Shown one piece after another: positions 1-8,151 of a stretch of DNA of 64,000 nt; within the stretch, counting starts at the first letter, position 1, and the number at the start of each line of letters is the position of its first letter. The notes below the pieces were generated by a model. It was given only the letters and a program-made list of their open reading frames with translations, had not been told where the DNA came from and ran no database searches. The translations under genes were made by a program, and so were the position numbers. This stretch comes from Vallitalea sp. (lineage in GTDB: Bacteria; Bacillota; Clostridia; Lachnospirales; Vallitaleaceae): positions 1 through 64,000 of the forward strand of contig JAOASG010000022.1 in NCBI GenBank assembly GCA_025210235.1, in the 5' to 3' direction.

Positions 1-1
1 T

Positions 2-370
2 GTTAATGTTATGATTGATTATCTTGATAGAATTCAAGAAAGGCTATCTACAGTTGTTATTGAAAATAAAGATTTTGAAAACTTGCTAAAGGTATATGAT
101 AGACTTGGTACATTCTTTTACCTGGACCCACCTTATTATGGAACAGAAAAATACTACCAGGTACAATTCAAAACTGAAGACCATGTGAGATTAAAAGAAA
201 CACTTGATAACGTTAATGGCAAGTTTCTTCTATCTTACAATGATTGTGATTACATAAGAGATTTGTATAAGAACTATAATATAGAAGCAATCAGTAGAAA
301 TCATAATCTAAGAACAAAATATAAGGTCAAAGACAAAGAATACAAGGAATTGATAATAACAAATTATTAA
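2..370 (+). CDS. DNA adenine methyltransferase (Dam/D12 class), C-terminal part
   Basis: This is the 3' end of an N6-adenine DNA methyltransferase; the frame is open back to the first bases of the window, so the true start lies outside. The catalytic motif IV is visible as FFYLDPPYYG (the D-P-P-Y that contacts the target adenine). It is followed by the usual downstream segment ending with a strand like FLLSYND and a basic C-terminus. D12-class enzymes are about 260-290 residues, so over half is missing. The ATG at base 11 is internal. It could belong to a restriction-modification system or be a solitary phage-type methylase; the left context is not visible. A terminator follows at once. Confidence 0.85.
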   Translation, partial: VNVMIDYLDRIQERLSTVVIENKDFENLLKVYDRLGTFFYLDPPYYGTEKYYQVQFKTEDHVRLKETLDNVNGKFLLSYNDCDYIRDLYKNYNIEAISRNHNLRTKYKVKDKEYKELIITNY

Positions 371-374
371 TATT

Positions 375-410
375 GAACCTACTTTCTTAATTGAAGGTAG
401 GTTCTTTTTT
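375..410 (+). terminator. Rho-independent terminator after the methylase
   Basis: An 8-bp stem, GAACCTAC pairing with GTAGGTTC, lies four bases after the stop codon and is followed by a run of T. Confidence 0.85.
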
Positions 411-473
411 GTTGCTTATTATTAAATTATCTGATAATATAATATTAACTTACGAATAGAGGTTGATTGTAAT

Positions 474-971
474 ATGGATATTGAAGTTTTTGATCCAAGA
501 GAAAAAACATTTGGTTTTAAACTAGATAGATACTCTTGCTATAGGCGCTGTACAGGGAAGTGTTCACTTGAAGACATATCTATAGAAGAACTAGAGAGTT
601 ATTCATCTAATTATAGAGATGAAGCTAGTATAGATTACTGCAGAGGAATCGCCAGACTATTTCTTTATAATAAATTTACTGCACCTGCTAGAATTTATTA
701 TAACGAGAGATGTGGTCATTATAGTTTTGCTGATGGACAACATAGAACTTGCGTTGTTGCTCATTTATTAAGAAAAGGTGCAAGAGTTAATTTAAATGCA
801 ACAATTATAAAGCAAAAATGTTTATGTAGAAATTGCTTAATTACTAATGAGTATATAAAGCAAGAAAATTCGCTTCGTTTTTTTGATAGATATTTTAAGA
901 CTGGGGAATATAGAAAATTACAGAAGTCAAAACAAAAATATGAAGAACATGAATTTCTAAAACGTTTGTAA
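474..971 (+). CDS. ParB-like (DGQHR motif) cysteine-rich protein
   Basis: A 165-residue protein of unknown role. The middle carries FADGQHRTCVVAHLLRKGA, which resembles the D/N-G-x-H-R nucleotide-binding motif of the ParB/sulfiredoxin-like fold. There are cysteine pairs near the N-terminus (RRCTGKC) and again after the motif (CLCRNC), which could bind a metal. The start ATG has an AGAGGTTGA ribosome site. It stands alone behind the methylase terminator. Such proteins are common in phage and integrative-element DNA, which would fit the accessory look of this end of the window. The ParB-fold assignment rests on the single motif. Confidence 0.6.
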   Translation: MDIEVFDPREKTFGFKLDRYSCYRRCTGKCSLEDISIEELESYSSNYRDEASIDYCRGIARLFLYNKFTAPARIYYNERCGHYSFADGQHRTCVVAHLLRKGARVNLNATIIKQKCLCRNCLITNEYIKQENSLRFFDRYFKTGEYRKLQKSKQKYEEHEFLKRL

Positions 972-1009
972 GGGTTGTATTATACTAAATGTGAACTTAC
1001 TTCCTACGG

Positions 1010-1036
1010 CAAATGTAAGTAAATTATTTACATTTG
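1010..1036. other. Small hairpin in the 972-1198 gap
   Basis: CAAATGTAA pairs with TTACATTTG over a 9-nt loop. It is not followed by a T-run, so it is a weak terminator candidate. Nothing else is recognisable in this gap. Confidence 0.35.
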
Positions 1037-1198
1037 ATTATTTGTAACGGAGCCTTTTATTAGAGCAGGCTTTTATTACTCAAAAACTGATTATCGATAT
1101 TATTATAATAAATAAATTTTATAGTTCTTAAATATAAATATAATGTATTAAAATTAATTTATTTGTATACATTACAAGTGATTATAGGAGATGTTCTT

Positions 1199-2065
1199 AT
1201 GAATTATATAGTTTTAGCTTCTACAACAGAAAGTGTATCAGATAATAATATTAAATTGAAAGTAACAATAATTGCAGCACTTATTTCCTTGACGACAAGT
1301 CTAATTGTTACTTTTGTAAATAATAACAGGCAACGAAAATCGACCTATATAGAAACCGTAACAAGCAATAGATTGATGTGGATGACTGAATTGAAGAAAT
1401 TAATTGATGAATTTGTTTGTAAGACTACATTGAGGAATTATACGCCAATATATTATGATTTAGAGGATAAGAGTAAGTTTTTTGAAGAGCTGAATCATCT
1501 TAAAAATAAAATCTATCTTCATCTTAATTATAAAGGGTATATTGATCAAATGATAATAGATGCAATTAGAGAAATCTTAAATCGTATTGAAATCATTTAT
1601 GAAATTAATGAATTACTAAAAGAAAAAAATACAAGTAATATAATGGAATATCTATTAAAGAATTTTAGTGATCAAGTATTTAAAGATGTTATTAAACAAT
1701 ATGATTTAAGCAGTGAAAAACTTGAAGATGCTATAAAGAATTATTATCTTGGAAAAGACTTTCCTCAGGAAATAAGTTCTGATTTTAACAGCAAAATGGC
1801 TGAATTTAATAAGAATTTAAGAAATTCACCAAAAAAAATAGCTAAGGAAGTAGAAGAATATCATAATAAATTATTCATGTATATACAAATTTACTTAAAG
1901 CTTGAATGGAATAGAGTTAAAGATGAATCAAATGGTAAATTAAATAGTTTGAATAATGAAGATGAGTATAAGATAGAGGTTATGGAAAGAATAAATGATT
2001 ATGATTTGAAATTAAATAATTATATGGAAAAATTAACAACTTATTTAAAATGTGGTAACGAATAA
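1199..2065 (+). CDS. Membrane-anchored coiled-coil protein of unknown function
   Basis: A 288-residue protein. I start it at the ATG at 1199 because AGGAG sits 8 bases upstream; an in-frame upstream TTG has no ribosome site. One hydrophobic segment (about residues 20-42, around IIAALISLTTSLIVTFV) is followed by basic residues (NNNRQRK). The remaining ~240 residues are charged, mainly helical in character and rich in Lys/Glu/Asn. This is the look of a single-pass protein with a cytoplasmic helical domain, as in many mobile-element proteins of unknown role. No catalytic motif was recognised. Confidence 0.6.
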   Translation: MNYIVLASTTESVSDNNIKLKVTIIAALISLTTSLIVTFVNNNRQRKSTYIETVTSNRLMWMTELKKLIDEFVCKTTLRNYTPIYYDLEDKSKFFEELNHLKNKIYLHLNYKGYIDQMIIDAIREILNRIEIIYEINELLKEKNTSNIMEYLLKNFSDQVFKDVIKQYDLSSEKLEDAIKNYYLGKDFPQEISSDFNSKMAEFNKNLRNSPKKIAKEVEEYHNKLFMYIQIYLKLEWNRVKDESNGKLNSLNNEDEYKIEVMERINDYDLKLNNYMEKLTTYLKCGNE

Positions 2066-2119
2066 ATATCAATTCATTAAGCTTTCTTTAATAAAATTAG
2101 AATTAAAGTATTATTTAGT

Positions 2120-2147
2120 GGACAAGTTAAAAAGCTTGTCCTTTTTT
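2120..2147 (+). terminator. Rho-independent terminator
   Basis: GGACAAG pairs with CTTGTCC over an 8-nt loop, followed by TTTTTT. It ends the 1199-2065 transcript. Confidence 0.8.
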
Positions 2148-2239
2148 GCGTATTTTGGTACTAATAATTGACAGACTTTTTATTAATCAAGGAGTAAAAT
2201 AATTAGCATACAAATTTATTAATATAGGAGGTATTTAAT

Positions 2240-2707
2240 ATGAAAGGAAAGAAAAAAATAATTTGTACACTTTTAGTATTGGTTACTGTATTATCAAGTA
2301 GTGTTTTAATTAACGCGGCTTCATGGAAAGTTGTAAAAAGAAGAGATAAAGGTGCTGATGTAAAAACTATTCAATATCTATTAGTATCAAAAGGTTATAA
2401 TATAGACGTTGACGGCGATTACGGCGAGAGAACAGAAAATAACATTAGATACTTTCAAGGAGTAAGAGGACTAGAAAGAGATGGGAAAGTAGGAGAAAAA
2501 ACTTGGCTAGAATTAATAGAAACACTACAACGTGGAGAAAAAAGTAATGCTGTAAAAGCACTACAATGCCAATTAGGTCTATATCCCGATGGTGATTTTG
2601 GTCCAGGAACAGAAAGAGCAGTTAAAAATTTCCAAAGAAAATATCCTGAACTTGATAATGATGGAATAGTAGGTCCAGAGACTTGGAGATATCTTATTAA
2701 TAACTAA
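2240..2707 (+). CDS. Secreted protein with two peptidoglycan-binding domains
   Basis: A 155-residue exported protein. A Sec signal peptide (residues 1-27, basic KGKKK then a hydrophobic core ending in INAAS) precedes two PG_binding_1 repeats at about 35-92 and 95-153. Both show the family pattern D-G-D-[YF]-G-x-x-T-E-x-x-[IV]-x-x-F-Q and a closing G-x-x-T-W. There is no enzymatic domain, so it is either a pure wall-binding protein or a partner for a separate hydrolase. An AGGAGG ribosome site fixes the start. It has its own terminator just downstream. Confidence 0.85.
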   Translation: MKGKKKIICTLLVLVTVLSSSVLINAASWKVVKRRDKGADVKTIQYLLVSKGYNIDVDGDYGERTENNIRYFQGVRGLERDGKVGEKTWLELIETLQRGEKSNAVKALQCQLGLYPDGDFGPGTERAVKNFQRKYPELDNDGIVGPETWRYLINN

Positions 2708-2731
2708 AGCACTGATTAGTACATAATAATA

Positions 2732-2760
2732 GCCTACCATAATCGGTAGGCTTTATTTCT
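2732..2760. terminator. Bidirectional terminator between convergent genes
   Basis: GCCTACC pairs with GGTAGGC (2732-2751) with T-rich sequence on the plus side. It lies between the end of the peptidoglycan-binding gene and the end of the minus-strand HTH gene, whose stop codon it nearly touches. Confidence 0.7.
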
Positions 2761-2941
2761 TTTCCCATTTCATTCTATACCCACATATCTCAGCAATACG
2801 TTTTGCTTCTGAATATCTTAAAGTTCCTTGAGATAACTTATTATTAAACTGCTGTTTAGACATTCCAAGTTTTTCAGCAATCTGTTGCATTTCAAATCCA
2901 CTTGACCAAACATAGTACTTAATTTCATCTTTTAAATCCAT
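2753..2941 (-). CDS. Small helix-turn-helix protein
   Basis: A 62-residue protein that is little more than a helix-turn-helix: the segment MQQIAEKLGMSKQQFNNKL reads as the recognition motif. A strong AAGAGGTGG ribosome site precedes the ATG. It is divergent from another single-domain XRE gene at 3046, a layout typical of the repressor region of a phage or integrative element. The shared 104-bp region has the inverted repeat CTATAT...ATATAG at 3007-3028, a possible operator. Confidence 0.7.
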   Translation of the reverse strand: MDLKDEIKYYVWSSGFEMQQIAEKLGMSKQQFNNKLSQGTLRYSEAKRIAEICGYRMKWEKK

Positions 2942-3045
2942 TATTTACCACCTCTTAATAAGGTAAGTATATAATATAATAAAGTATAACAACATACACC
3001 GATAAACTATATAGTGTACTAAATATAGCTTCTAGGGGTGACGCC

Positions 3046-3243
3046 ATGCGATTACTAATTAGAGAGATACGAGAAAAAAAGAATATGAGTATATCTAAAT
3101 TATCCAAGTTAACGGGAATTTCTAGGTCAATGCTATATTATATTGAAAAAAATCAGAAGAAGCCTAGCTTTGAAACAGTTTATAAGATATCGGTAGCCTT
3201 AGACACTAATATGTATGAATTTATCGCAAAAGAAATTGTATAA
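3046..3243 (+). CDS. XRE-family transcriptional regulator
   Basis: A 65-residue Cro/CI-type regulator: the HTH runs from about residue 12 to 60, with SISKLSKLTGISRSMLYYIE as helices 2-3. The ribosome site AGGGGTGA precedes the ATG. The sequence TATAGTGNAC occurs in the divergent control region (about 3010-3019) and again just after this gene (about 3255-3264), so the two sites might be read by this or the facing regulator. That link is an inference from repeated sequence only. Confidence 0.75.
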   Translation: MRLLIREIREKKNMSISKLSKLTGISRSMLYYIEKNQKKPSFETVYKISVALDTNMYEFIAKEIV

Positions 3244-3343
3244 ACAAAGTCCACTATAGTGAACGTTATTCAGAAACCCATAGAGCATAATTGGTGCTAT
3301 AATAGCCATAGGAGATAAATAAAAAATCAAAGAAGGTAATCTT

Positions 3344-3424
3344 ATGTTAAATTCACGCATAAACCTAGAATTTGACAGCGTAGCGGACATAATACGAGAC
3401 ATAAAATTGAATAACACCTCTTAA
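3344..3424 (+). CDS. Possible 26-residue peptide
   Basis: An ATG with an AAGAAGG ribosome site opens a short frame ending in TAA, encoding a 26-residue, mildly acidic peptide (MLNSRINLEFDSVADIIRDI then six more residues). It lies immediately upstream of the LexA-box promoter. Only the ribosome site supports it, so it may be chance. Confidence 0.3.
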   Translation: MLNSRINLEFDSVADIIRDIKLNNTS

Positions 3425-3436
3425 ATAAATTTCAGC

Positions 3437-3465
3437 TTTACAGAACGCATGTTCGGGTGTATAAT
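3437..3465 (+). promoter_or_regulatory. Promoter with LexA (SOS) box
   Basis: The -35 TTTACA (3437-3442) and -10 TATAAT (3460-3465) are separated by exactly 17 bp. AGAACGCATGTTCG at 3442-3455 fits the Gram-positive LexA consensus CGAACRNRYGTTYG at 13 of 14 positions and lies inside the spacer, an ideal place for repression. It reads into the 3523 gene. Confidence 0.7.
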
Positions 3466-3522
3466 TTATTTATGCACTTGGTAGCAATTTACAATTAACT
3501 TACATATTTGGAGGGGTGCACC

Positions 3523-3921
3523 ATGGAAGTACTAAGAGCAATGGAACTAGAGTTCCAAGCAATTGAAGAAGATATAAAATTACATCCAAATCATATTAAC
3601 GATTATGATTTGTTTGCGTGTATGAGAGAGATTGAAGAAGAATCTAACAGATGTTTTTTTGATTCTGAAAAAGAGAAAGTAAAAAAAGCATTGTTAATTA
3701 ACATAGATAGTTTTATCGAAGAAGAAGAAGGAAAGTTATTAGCTACAAGCGAGTATAAAGAATTATCCAAGGTACATCAAAAATATTGGAATGAGTGTAT
3801 TTGTAATTTAAGTCATTCGCAAAAGGTTGTTTTTTTACATTGCGAAGAAAGCAGTAATAATATATCCTTGTTTTTTAAACGTAAGTTATGTAGTGAAATT
3901 TTAGATTCAATAAATAGATGA
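3523..3921 (+). CDS. Unknown protein behind a LexA-box promoter
   Basis: A 132-residue acidic, helix-rich protein with no family I recognise. I use the ATG at 3523, with GGAGGGGTG just upstream; a TTG 15 bases earlier lies inside that ribosome site. Four cysteines are scattered through the sequence (in FACMREI, NRCFFD, NECICN and RKLCSE contexts). It resembles small regulators of phage or ICE origin only in size and composition. The promoter carries a LexA box, so the gene should be induced by DNA damage. It is followed by a strong hairpin and a broken-looking Cys-rich frame. Confidence 0.6.
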   Translation: MEVLRAMELEFQAIEEDIKLHPNHINDYDLFACMREIEEESNRCFFDSEKEKVKKALLINIDSFIEEEEGKLLATSEYKELSKVHQKYWNECICNLSHSQKVVFLHCEESSNNISLFFKRKLCSEILDSINR

Positions 3922-3933
3922 ATATGATATACT

Positions 3934-3965
3934 AAGATAGAGGGGGTGTTTGCTCCCTCTATCTT
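3934..3965 (+). other. Perfect 11-bp hairpin hiding a Shine-Dalgarno-like site
   Basis: AAGATAGAGGG pairs exactly with CCCTCTATCTT across a 10-nt loop, 12 bases after the preceding stop. There is no T-run, so it is not an obvious terminator. The left arm contains AGAGGGGG, a good ribosome site that would be masked when folded. Confidence 0.6.
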
Positions 3966-4202
3966 ATATGGGGCATACTGCAACACGCTGGACTCTGTGT
4001 TCCGCCAAAATGCATACCAATTAATCCTTGTGAACAAAATGCTTGCTTAGAGTTTGTTGAAGGTAATTTACTAGAACAAAGTATTCAACCACTTGAACTA
4101 TGTACTAGACCAAAAACTATTTCTCCATGCTATGATCCAGTAAAAGATCCAACTCCAGCAGATGAAGCAGCTACTAAAGAAAAATGTGATGATTGCTTAT
4201 AA
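3936..4202 (+). pseudogene. Cys/Pro-rich coding-like frame without a normal start
   Basis: The frame is open from 3936 to a TAA at 4200-4202 and reads like real protein: Cys/Pro-rich (CVPPKCIPINPCEQN), an acidic middle, then a tail ending KEKCDDCL. No ATG, GTG or TTG begins it. The nearest ATG (3968) is in another frame and stops after 18 codons. Either a frameshift has broken the gene, or it starts at CTG 3978. The C-x-x-C end and regular Cys spacing suggest a metal-binding or small coat-like protein; I cannot assign a family. Confidence 0.4.
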
Positions 4203-4211
4203 ATATAAAAT

Positions 4212-4235
4212 GGAGTCTAACCTTTGTTAGACTCT
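4212..4235 (+). terminator. Hairpin, probable terminator
   Basis: GGAGTCTAAC pairs with GTTAGACTCT (one G-T pair) over a 4-nt loop. A short T-run comes 10 bases later, so termination would be weak. Confidence 0.5.
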
Positions 4236-4306
4236 GTACATAGCTTTTTCAACATTTTTATTTACATGTTATCGACAATATAAATTAACAAGGAGGTTAA
4301 TACACA

Positions 4307-5071
4307 ATGAAACTAAGTCGTAAATATTTTGTAATATACATAACTGGAACATTTTTATTAATGATTACATTACTAGTTTTAGGATTAGGACAAGTCTTAG
4401 CAGGAGTTATTACTATGATAGTTGTAATAAGTTGGTATATTTATAATTTTATATATCCTTTAAAAAAAATGATAAAGTTGCTTGAAGAAGAATGCAATCC
4501 AGAAGGGTTTTTAGACATATTAATTAAACTCAAAGAGAAATGTTCTGAAAATAGTATAATAAACCAATATATATTTGATATAAATGAAGCTGTAGGGTTA
4601 ATGGCATTAGGAAAGTATGAATTAGCAAAACAGATTATAGAGAATATTGATATCTCAAAACATTCGTCAAGAAATAGTTTTGTAATTACTTATTATATTG
4701 ATCTTGTAAGTTGTAGATATGCACTTAGTGAAATAGATGAAGCAAATGAACTTTTTGAAACTAAAATTCCATCTTACTCTAATTTTAATAAAAAAGTGAA
4801 ACTTGCTATTGAATCTATTATTTTAGAACGTTATTTATTACAAGATAAATATGAAGAAGCAAAAGATAAAATAAATGAAATAAAAAATGCATATAAATTA
4901 ACAAAACGTCAAAAATTACATCTTATTTATTCAGAAGCATTAATTGATGAAAAAGAAAATAATAAAGAAAAAGCAATTAAAAAATACAATAAAATTATTA
5001 AAAATGGTAATAAGCTATATCTTGTAGAAGAAGCAAAATTAAGATTGAATTTGAACATGAAGAAGGCTTAA
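4307..5071 (+). CDS. Membrane protein with TPR-like repeats
   Basis: A 254-residue protein. Two hydrophobic helices at about residues 8-28 and 31-50 make an N-terminal hairpin in the membrane. The rest (60-254) is a series of amphipathic helix pairs with TPR-like spacing, e.g. NEAVGLMALGKYELAKQI and SEALIDEKENNKEKAIKKY. It probably displays a cytoplasmic scaffold for protein contacts; no catalytic motif is visible. AAGGAGGT upstream fixes the ATG. It stands alone between a hairpin terminator and a MITE copy. Confidence 0.6.
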   Translation: MKLSRKYFVIYITGTFLLMITLLVLGLGQVLAGVITMIVVISWYIYNFIYPLKKMIKLLEEECNPEGFLDILIKLKEKCSENSIINQYIFDINEAVGLMALGKYELAKQIIENIDISKHSSRNSFVITYYIDLVSCRYALSEIDEANELFETKIPSYSNFNKKVKLAIESIILERYLLQDKYEEAKDKINEIKNAYKLTKRQKLHLIYSEALIDEKENNKEKAIKKYNKIIKNGNKLYLVEEAKLRLNLNMKKA

Positions 5072-5139
5072 AAAATTATTCAATGAGTATTATAAATAAA
5101 AAACTTATTTAGTACAACCTTTAACTCATAAAATATAAT

Positions 5140-5257
5140 AGGTAATTGCAAAACTAAGAATTATAATTCTTTACATACAATATGTAGTTTTTGTTAGTAA
5201 CGGGAATCCAACATATTGTATTAAAGAATCAACTGAAAGTAGTTTTGTAATTACTTA
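5140..5257 (+). repeat. MITE-like palindromic repeat, copy A
   Basis: A 118-bp near-palindrome. The left end is AGGTAATTGCAAAACTA and the right end is its inverse form TAGTTTTGTAATTACTT; the inner arms TTCTTTACATACAATATG and CATATTGTATTAAAGAA also pair. It is flanked by a perfect 12-bp direct repeat ATAAAATATAAT (5128-5139 and 5258-5269), which looks like a target-site duplication. The same element recurs at least eight more times in this window. Confidence 0.85.
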
Positions 5258-5280
5258 ATAAAATATAATGAGGTGAGGAT

Positions 5281-5472
5281 ATGTCACATGATGAGTATAC
5301 TATAAAATCTTATTTGACTAATCTATCAACATATGAGAGTGTTTCTTATAAATCATTAACAAAAAAACAGAGAAATTGTGTAGAAAAGAACATAATTGAA
5401 CAAATGTTATCTGTTATTGGATATGAAATAAAATCTATAAAAACAGAAACAGAATTAGATGATAAAAGATAA
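5281..5472 (+). CDS. Small hypothetical protein
   Basis: A 63-residue Lys/Ser/Thr-rich soluble protein with no recognised motif. GAGGTGAGG precedes the ATG at normal spacing. The gene starts 23 bases after MITE copy A, so its original promoter may have been displaced or supplied by the repeat. A strong terminator follows, which supports it being a real transcript end. Confidence 0.5.
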   Translation: MSHDEYTIKSYLTNLSTYESVSYKSLTKKQRNCVEKNIIEQMLSVIGYEIKSIKTETELDDKR

Positions 5473-5506
5473 AATTTTAAATGTATATGATTACTGACTA
5501 TATAAA

Positions 5507-5555
5507 AATACCCTATAAAGTAAATGATGAATAGTTTACTGATAGGGTATTTTTT
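5507..5555. terminator. Rho-independent terminator
   Basis: AATACCCTAT pairs with ATAGGGTATT with a second inner stem (AGTAAA/TTTACT), followed by TTTTT. It lies between convergent genes. Confidence 0.8.
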
Positions 5556-5574
5556 AATTATATTTGTAATTAGG

Positions 5575-6495
5575 TCATTTGTTTTTATTAGGTTTTATAA
5601 GTTGAATTGTGCAATTTGGTTGTTGTGGTATTAGTAGTTTCTGACCTGGATAAATTAAATGAGGATTTTTTAATTTATTTAATTCCGATAATGTTTTATA
5701 ATTTGTTTTGAATTTTTCTGCGATTTTATATAAAAAATCTCCATCTTTAACATAGTATTCAGCGAACTGTGGTTTAGGCGTAATAACAAATTCAATATCA
5801 ACATCTCTTGCTAGCTCTTCAACAGGTTGTTCAAAAGTTACAGATATAGATTCTGCATCAATCATAGTCATTTTATTATTTATTAAGTTATTTGCATATT
5901 CTAATAACCATTCATAATGCTTAATTAATTCTTTTTTTAAAGTTTCATCAGATTGTTCTAATACTGTTTCATAATCTTTATATTTTGTTAATAAATATTT
6001 TGCATCATCTAGAGTAATATTTCTTTTTTTGATTTGAGTAAGTTTATTATCTGTTGGCATATCTATTTGGCTTTCTACTTCTTCTTTATAATTATCTAAA
6101 TCTTCATTTGTCCAAGTGGTTATATCTGTATTTAATAATTCCTTATATTTATTTTTCACAGTTTTAATCTCACAGGGTAGTAATAAACATTTTTTTTTGA
6201 TTTCATAATATTCCCCATAATTCATGGAATTAATCTCTTCGCTAGAATAACCTTTTTCTTCTAAATATTTTTTTTCTGATTCATCTAATGGGTTTGAATT
6301 CTTAAGATGTTGAAGTATATCGTTTGTATCAACCTTTTTGATTTCAATATTAAATGATGTAGGTAAATACTTAAATTCAGGTCTATGTTCATGTATAGTT
6401 ATGTTATTATCGTCAGAAGCAATACTGTTTATAGTTAAGTTGGTCATTAATAGTAATGTTATTAAAAGCATACTTAGTTTAATATTTTTTTTCAT
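5575..6495 (-). CDS. Secreted LysM-domain protein
   Basis: A 306-residue exported protein. The signal peptide spans about residues 1-27 (KKNIKLSMLLITLLLM core). Residues 30-235 are charged, helical and unassigned. A C-terminal LysM domain at about 247-291 has the usual YYVKDGDFLYKIAEKF start and PGQKLLIP end, for binding peptidoglycan. The N-terminal region may be an adhesive or regulatory domain. AGGAGGAAT precedes the ATG. It is divergent from the 6773 lipoprotein gene across 277 bp in which I see no clear promoter. Confidence 0.8.
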   Translation of the reverse strand: MKKNIKLSMLLITLLLMTNLTINSIASDDNNITIHEHRPEFKYLPTSFNIEIKKVDTNDILQHLKNSNPLDESEKKYLEEKGYSSEEINSMNYGEYYEIKKKCLLLPCEIKTVKNKYKELLNTDITTWTNEDLDNYKEEVESQIDMPTDNKLTQIKKRNITLDDAKYLLTKYKDYETVLEQSDETLKKELIKHYEWLLEYANNLINNKMTMIDAESISVTFEQPVEELARDVDIEFVITPKPQFAEYYVKDGDFLYKIAEKFKTNYKTLSELNKLKNPHLIYPGQKLLIPQQPNCTIQLIKPNKNK

Positions 6496-6772
6496 GATAC
6501 TATTCCTCCTATAAGATTTGTAATTATATTAACCTAATTATATAATACATATAATTATAATTTAATACAAGTAAGAATTAAAGTACAATATGTATTTAAC
6601 ATATTTATAATAAATATTAAATAAAAAATCAATAAATTCATGTTATAATAAGACAATATCTATTATATAAATACATAATAAATTATTTGTGTCAATTAAT
6701 ATTATGTATTAAACTTGGTGAAATAAAACTTTAAATGGTACAAAAATTACATAAGAAATTGGAGGATAACCT

Positions 6773-8044
6773 ATGAAAAATAAAATCTTAATTATTGGTA
6801 TAATTATTTTACTATTATCAGGATGTACGAAAAAGACAATTAAAGAAAAAGACGTTGTTGATACAAGTAATATTGAAAATGAAAATAAACAAGAAGCAAT
6901 TGTGATTAATGAGAAGTATTTTATTACTATTAATGCTTCAGTATTAAATATAAGACAAGAACCTAATAAGGATTCTAAAGTGCTTGGTAAACTTGTAGAA
7001 GGACAAAAGCTTGAAACAAAAGGCAGCATTAAAGATGAACAAGGAAACAAATGGTATGAAATTCAATATAAACAAGGAAAAGGTTATATAGCTTCATGGT
7101 TTTGTTCCAATAATAAAAGTATTAATATTGATTTAAGAGCATACTCAGGTTATGAAGTAAATGATATAAAATGGATGGACAAAGATGTTATTATTTTAAT
7201 AAATAATGAAAAAGAGAAAAAGTACAAACTATTAAATTATAGTTATGAATCAAATATTATTAAGGAATTTTATTCTGGTGATAAAGTAATAAGTAATCTA
7301 TGGGATTGCAAAAATATTAAAGATAATAAATTTGTAGTATGTTTGCCTGATAGAGTGTTAGTATTTGAGGATTATTCATTAACGTTATCAGATGAAATAA
7401 TACTTCAAAAAGATGATGAAACAAATGAAGCAATTGTTACAATATATGATGTGCTTTATGATGGAACAATTGTATATGTTTCCAATAATAATATCTATAA
7501 AAAGACTCTTTATAATAATGAAGAAAATTTAATATATCATTTGAATAAAACTAAACAAGATAATTCATCAATTATAACGTTAAAATGGTCAGAATTAGGT
7601 ACAAAACTTAGTAGTATAATAAAAAGTGATAGTCAAACAAAACTATTAATTATCAATAATAATAGTGGCGATATAAAAGAAATTAAAATAGATAGTTTAA
7701 ATACGGATTGGTTAGATGATAAATACTTATTTAGTGGTAATGAAGAAAAGGGATATATTATAAATAGTGAAACAGGAAAGAAGAAAGAAATAACTATTTC
7801 AAAATATATAAAAGACATGGTAAATTCATCAGTAATAAATAATAAACCTATGGTAGCATTGTTTAACAATGATTCTATAGCTATAATAAAAGATATTTTT
7901 AGTTCATCATGTTTAAAATATTCTTTGAAGAATGATCTTAACATTGAAAGAGGATTGTTATTATTTAATCAAATAGGTAACAATATAGTTGGTTTAAAAG
8001 CTAATAAATATTCAGTAAAATTATACGTTTTAGAATTGTATTAA
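6773..8044 (+). CDS. Lipoprotein with SH3-like domain and propeller-like C-terminus
   Basis: A 423-residue lipoprotein: a type II signal ends in the lipobox LLSGC (Cys about residue 18). A bacterial SH3 (SH3_3-type) domain at about 50-110 shows the pattern ASVLNIRQEPNKDSKVLGKL ... KWYEIQY ... GYIASWF, which in relatives binds wall peptides. Residues 115-423 consist of repeated short beta-strand pairs (KWMDKDVIILI, LKWSELGTKLSSI, NTDWLDDKYLFSG) that resemble a WD40/TolB-like propeller, though I see no firm signature. GGAGG precedes the ATG. It probably acts at the outer face of the membrane as a sensor or wall-associated factor. Confidence 0.7.
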   Translation: MKNKILIIGIIILLLSGCTKKTIKEKDVVDTSNIENENKQEAIVINEKYFITINASVLNIRQEPNKDSKVLGKLVEGQKLETKGSIKDEQGNKWYEIQYKQGKGYIASWFCSNNKSINIDLRAYSGYEVNDIKWMDKDVIILINNEKEKKYKLLNYSYESNIIKEFYSGDKVISNLWDCKNIKDNKFVVCLPDRVLVFEDYSLTLSDEIILQKDDETNEAIVTIYDVLYDGTIVYVSNNNIYKKTLYNNEENLIYHLNKTKQDNSSIITLKWSELGTKLSSIIKSDSQTKLLIINNNSGDIKEIKIDSLNTDWLDDKYLFSGNEEKGYIINSETGKKKEITISKYIKDMVNSSVINNKPMVALFNNDSIAIIKDIFSSSCLKYSLKNDLNIERGLLLFNQIGNNIVGLKANKYSVKLYVLELY

Positions 8045-8151
8045 TTGTAATTGTAATATCAGAAATCATATTATAAGTTATAAACTAGCAATAAATTGTA
8101 AAGATAAGAATGACATTTAAAATAATTGGAATGAATGGAGACTAATTAATT

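Noticed and set aside
474..5472. A prophage or complete integrative element at the left end
   Set aside because: XRE genes, a LexA box and a methylase hint at mobile DNA, but there is no integrase, structural gene, relaxase or attachment-site pair in view.
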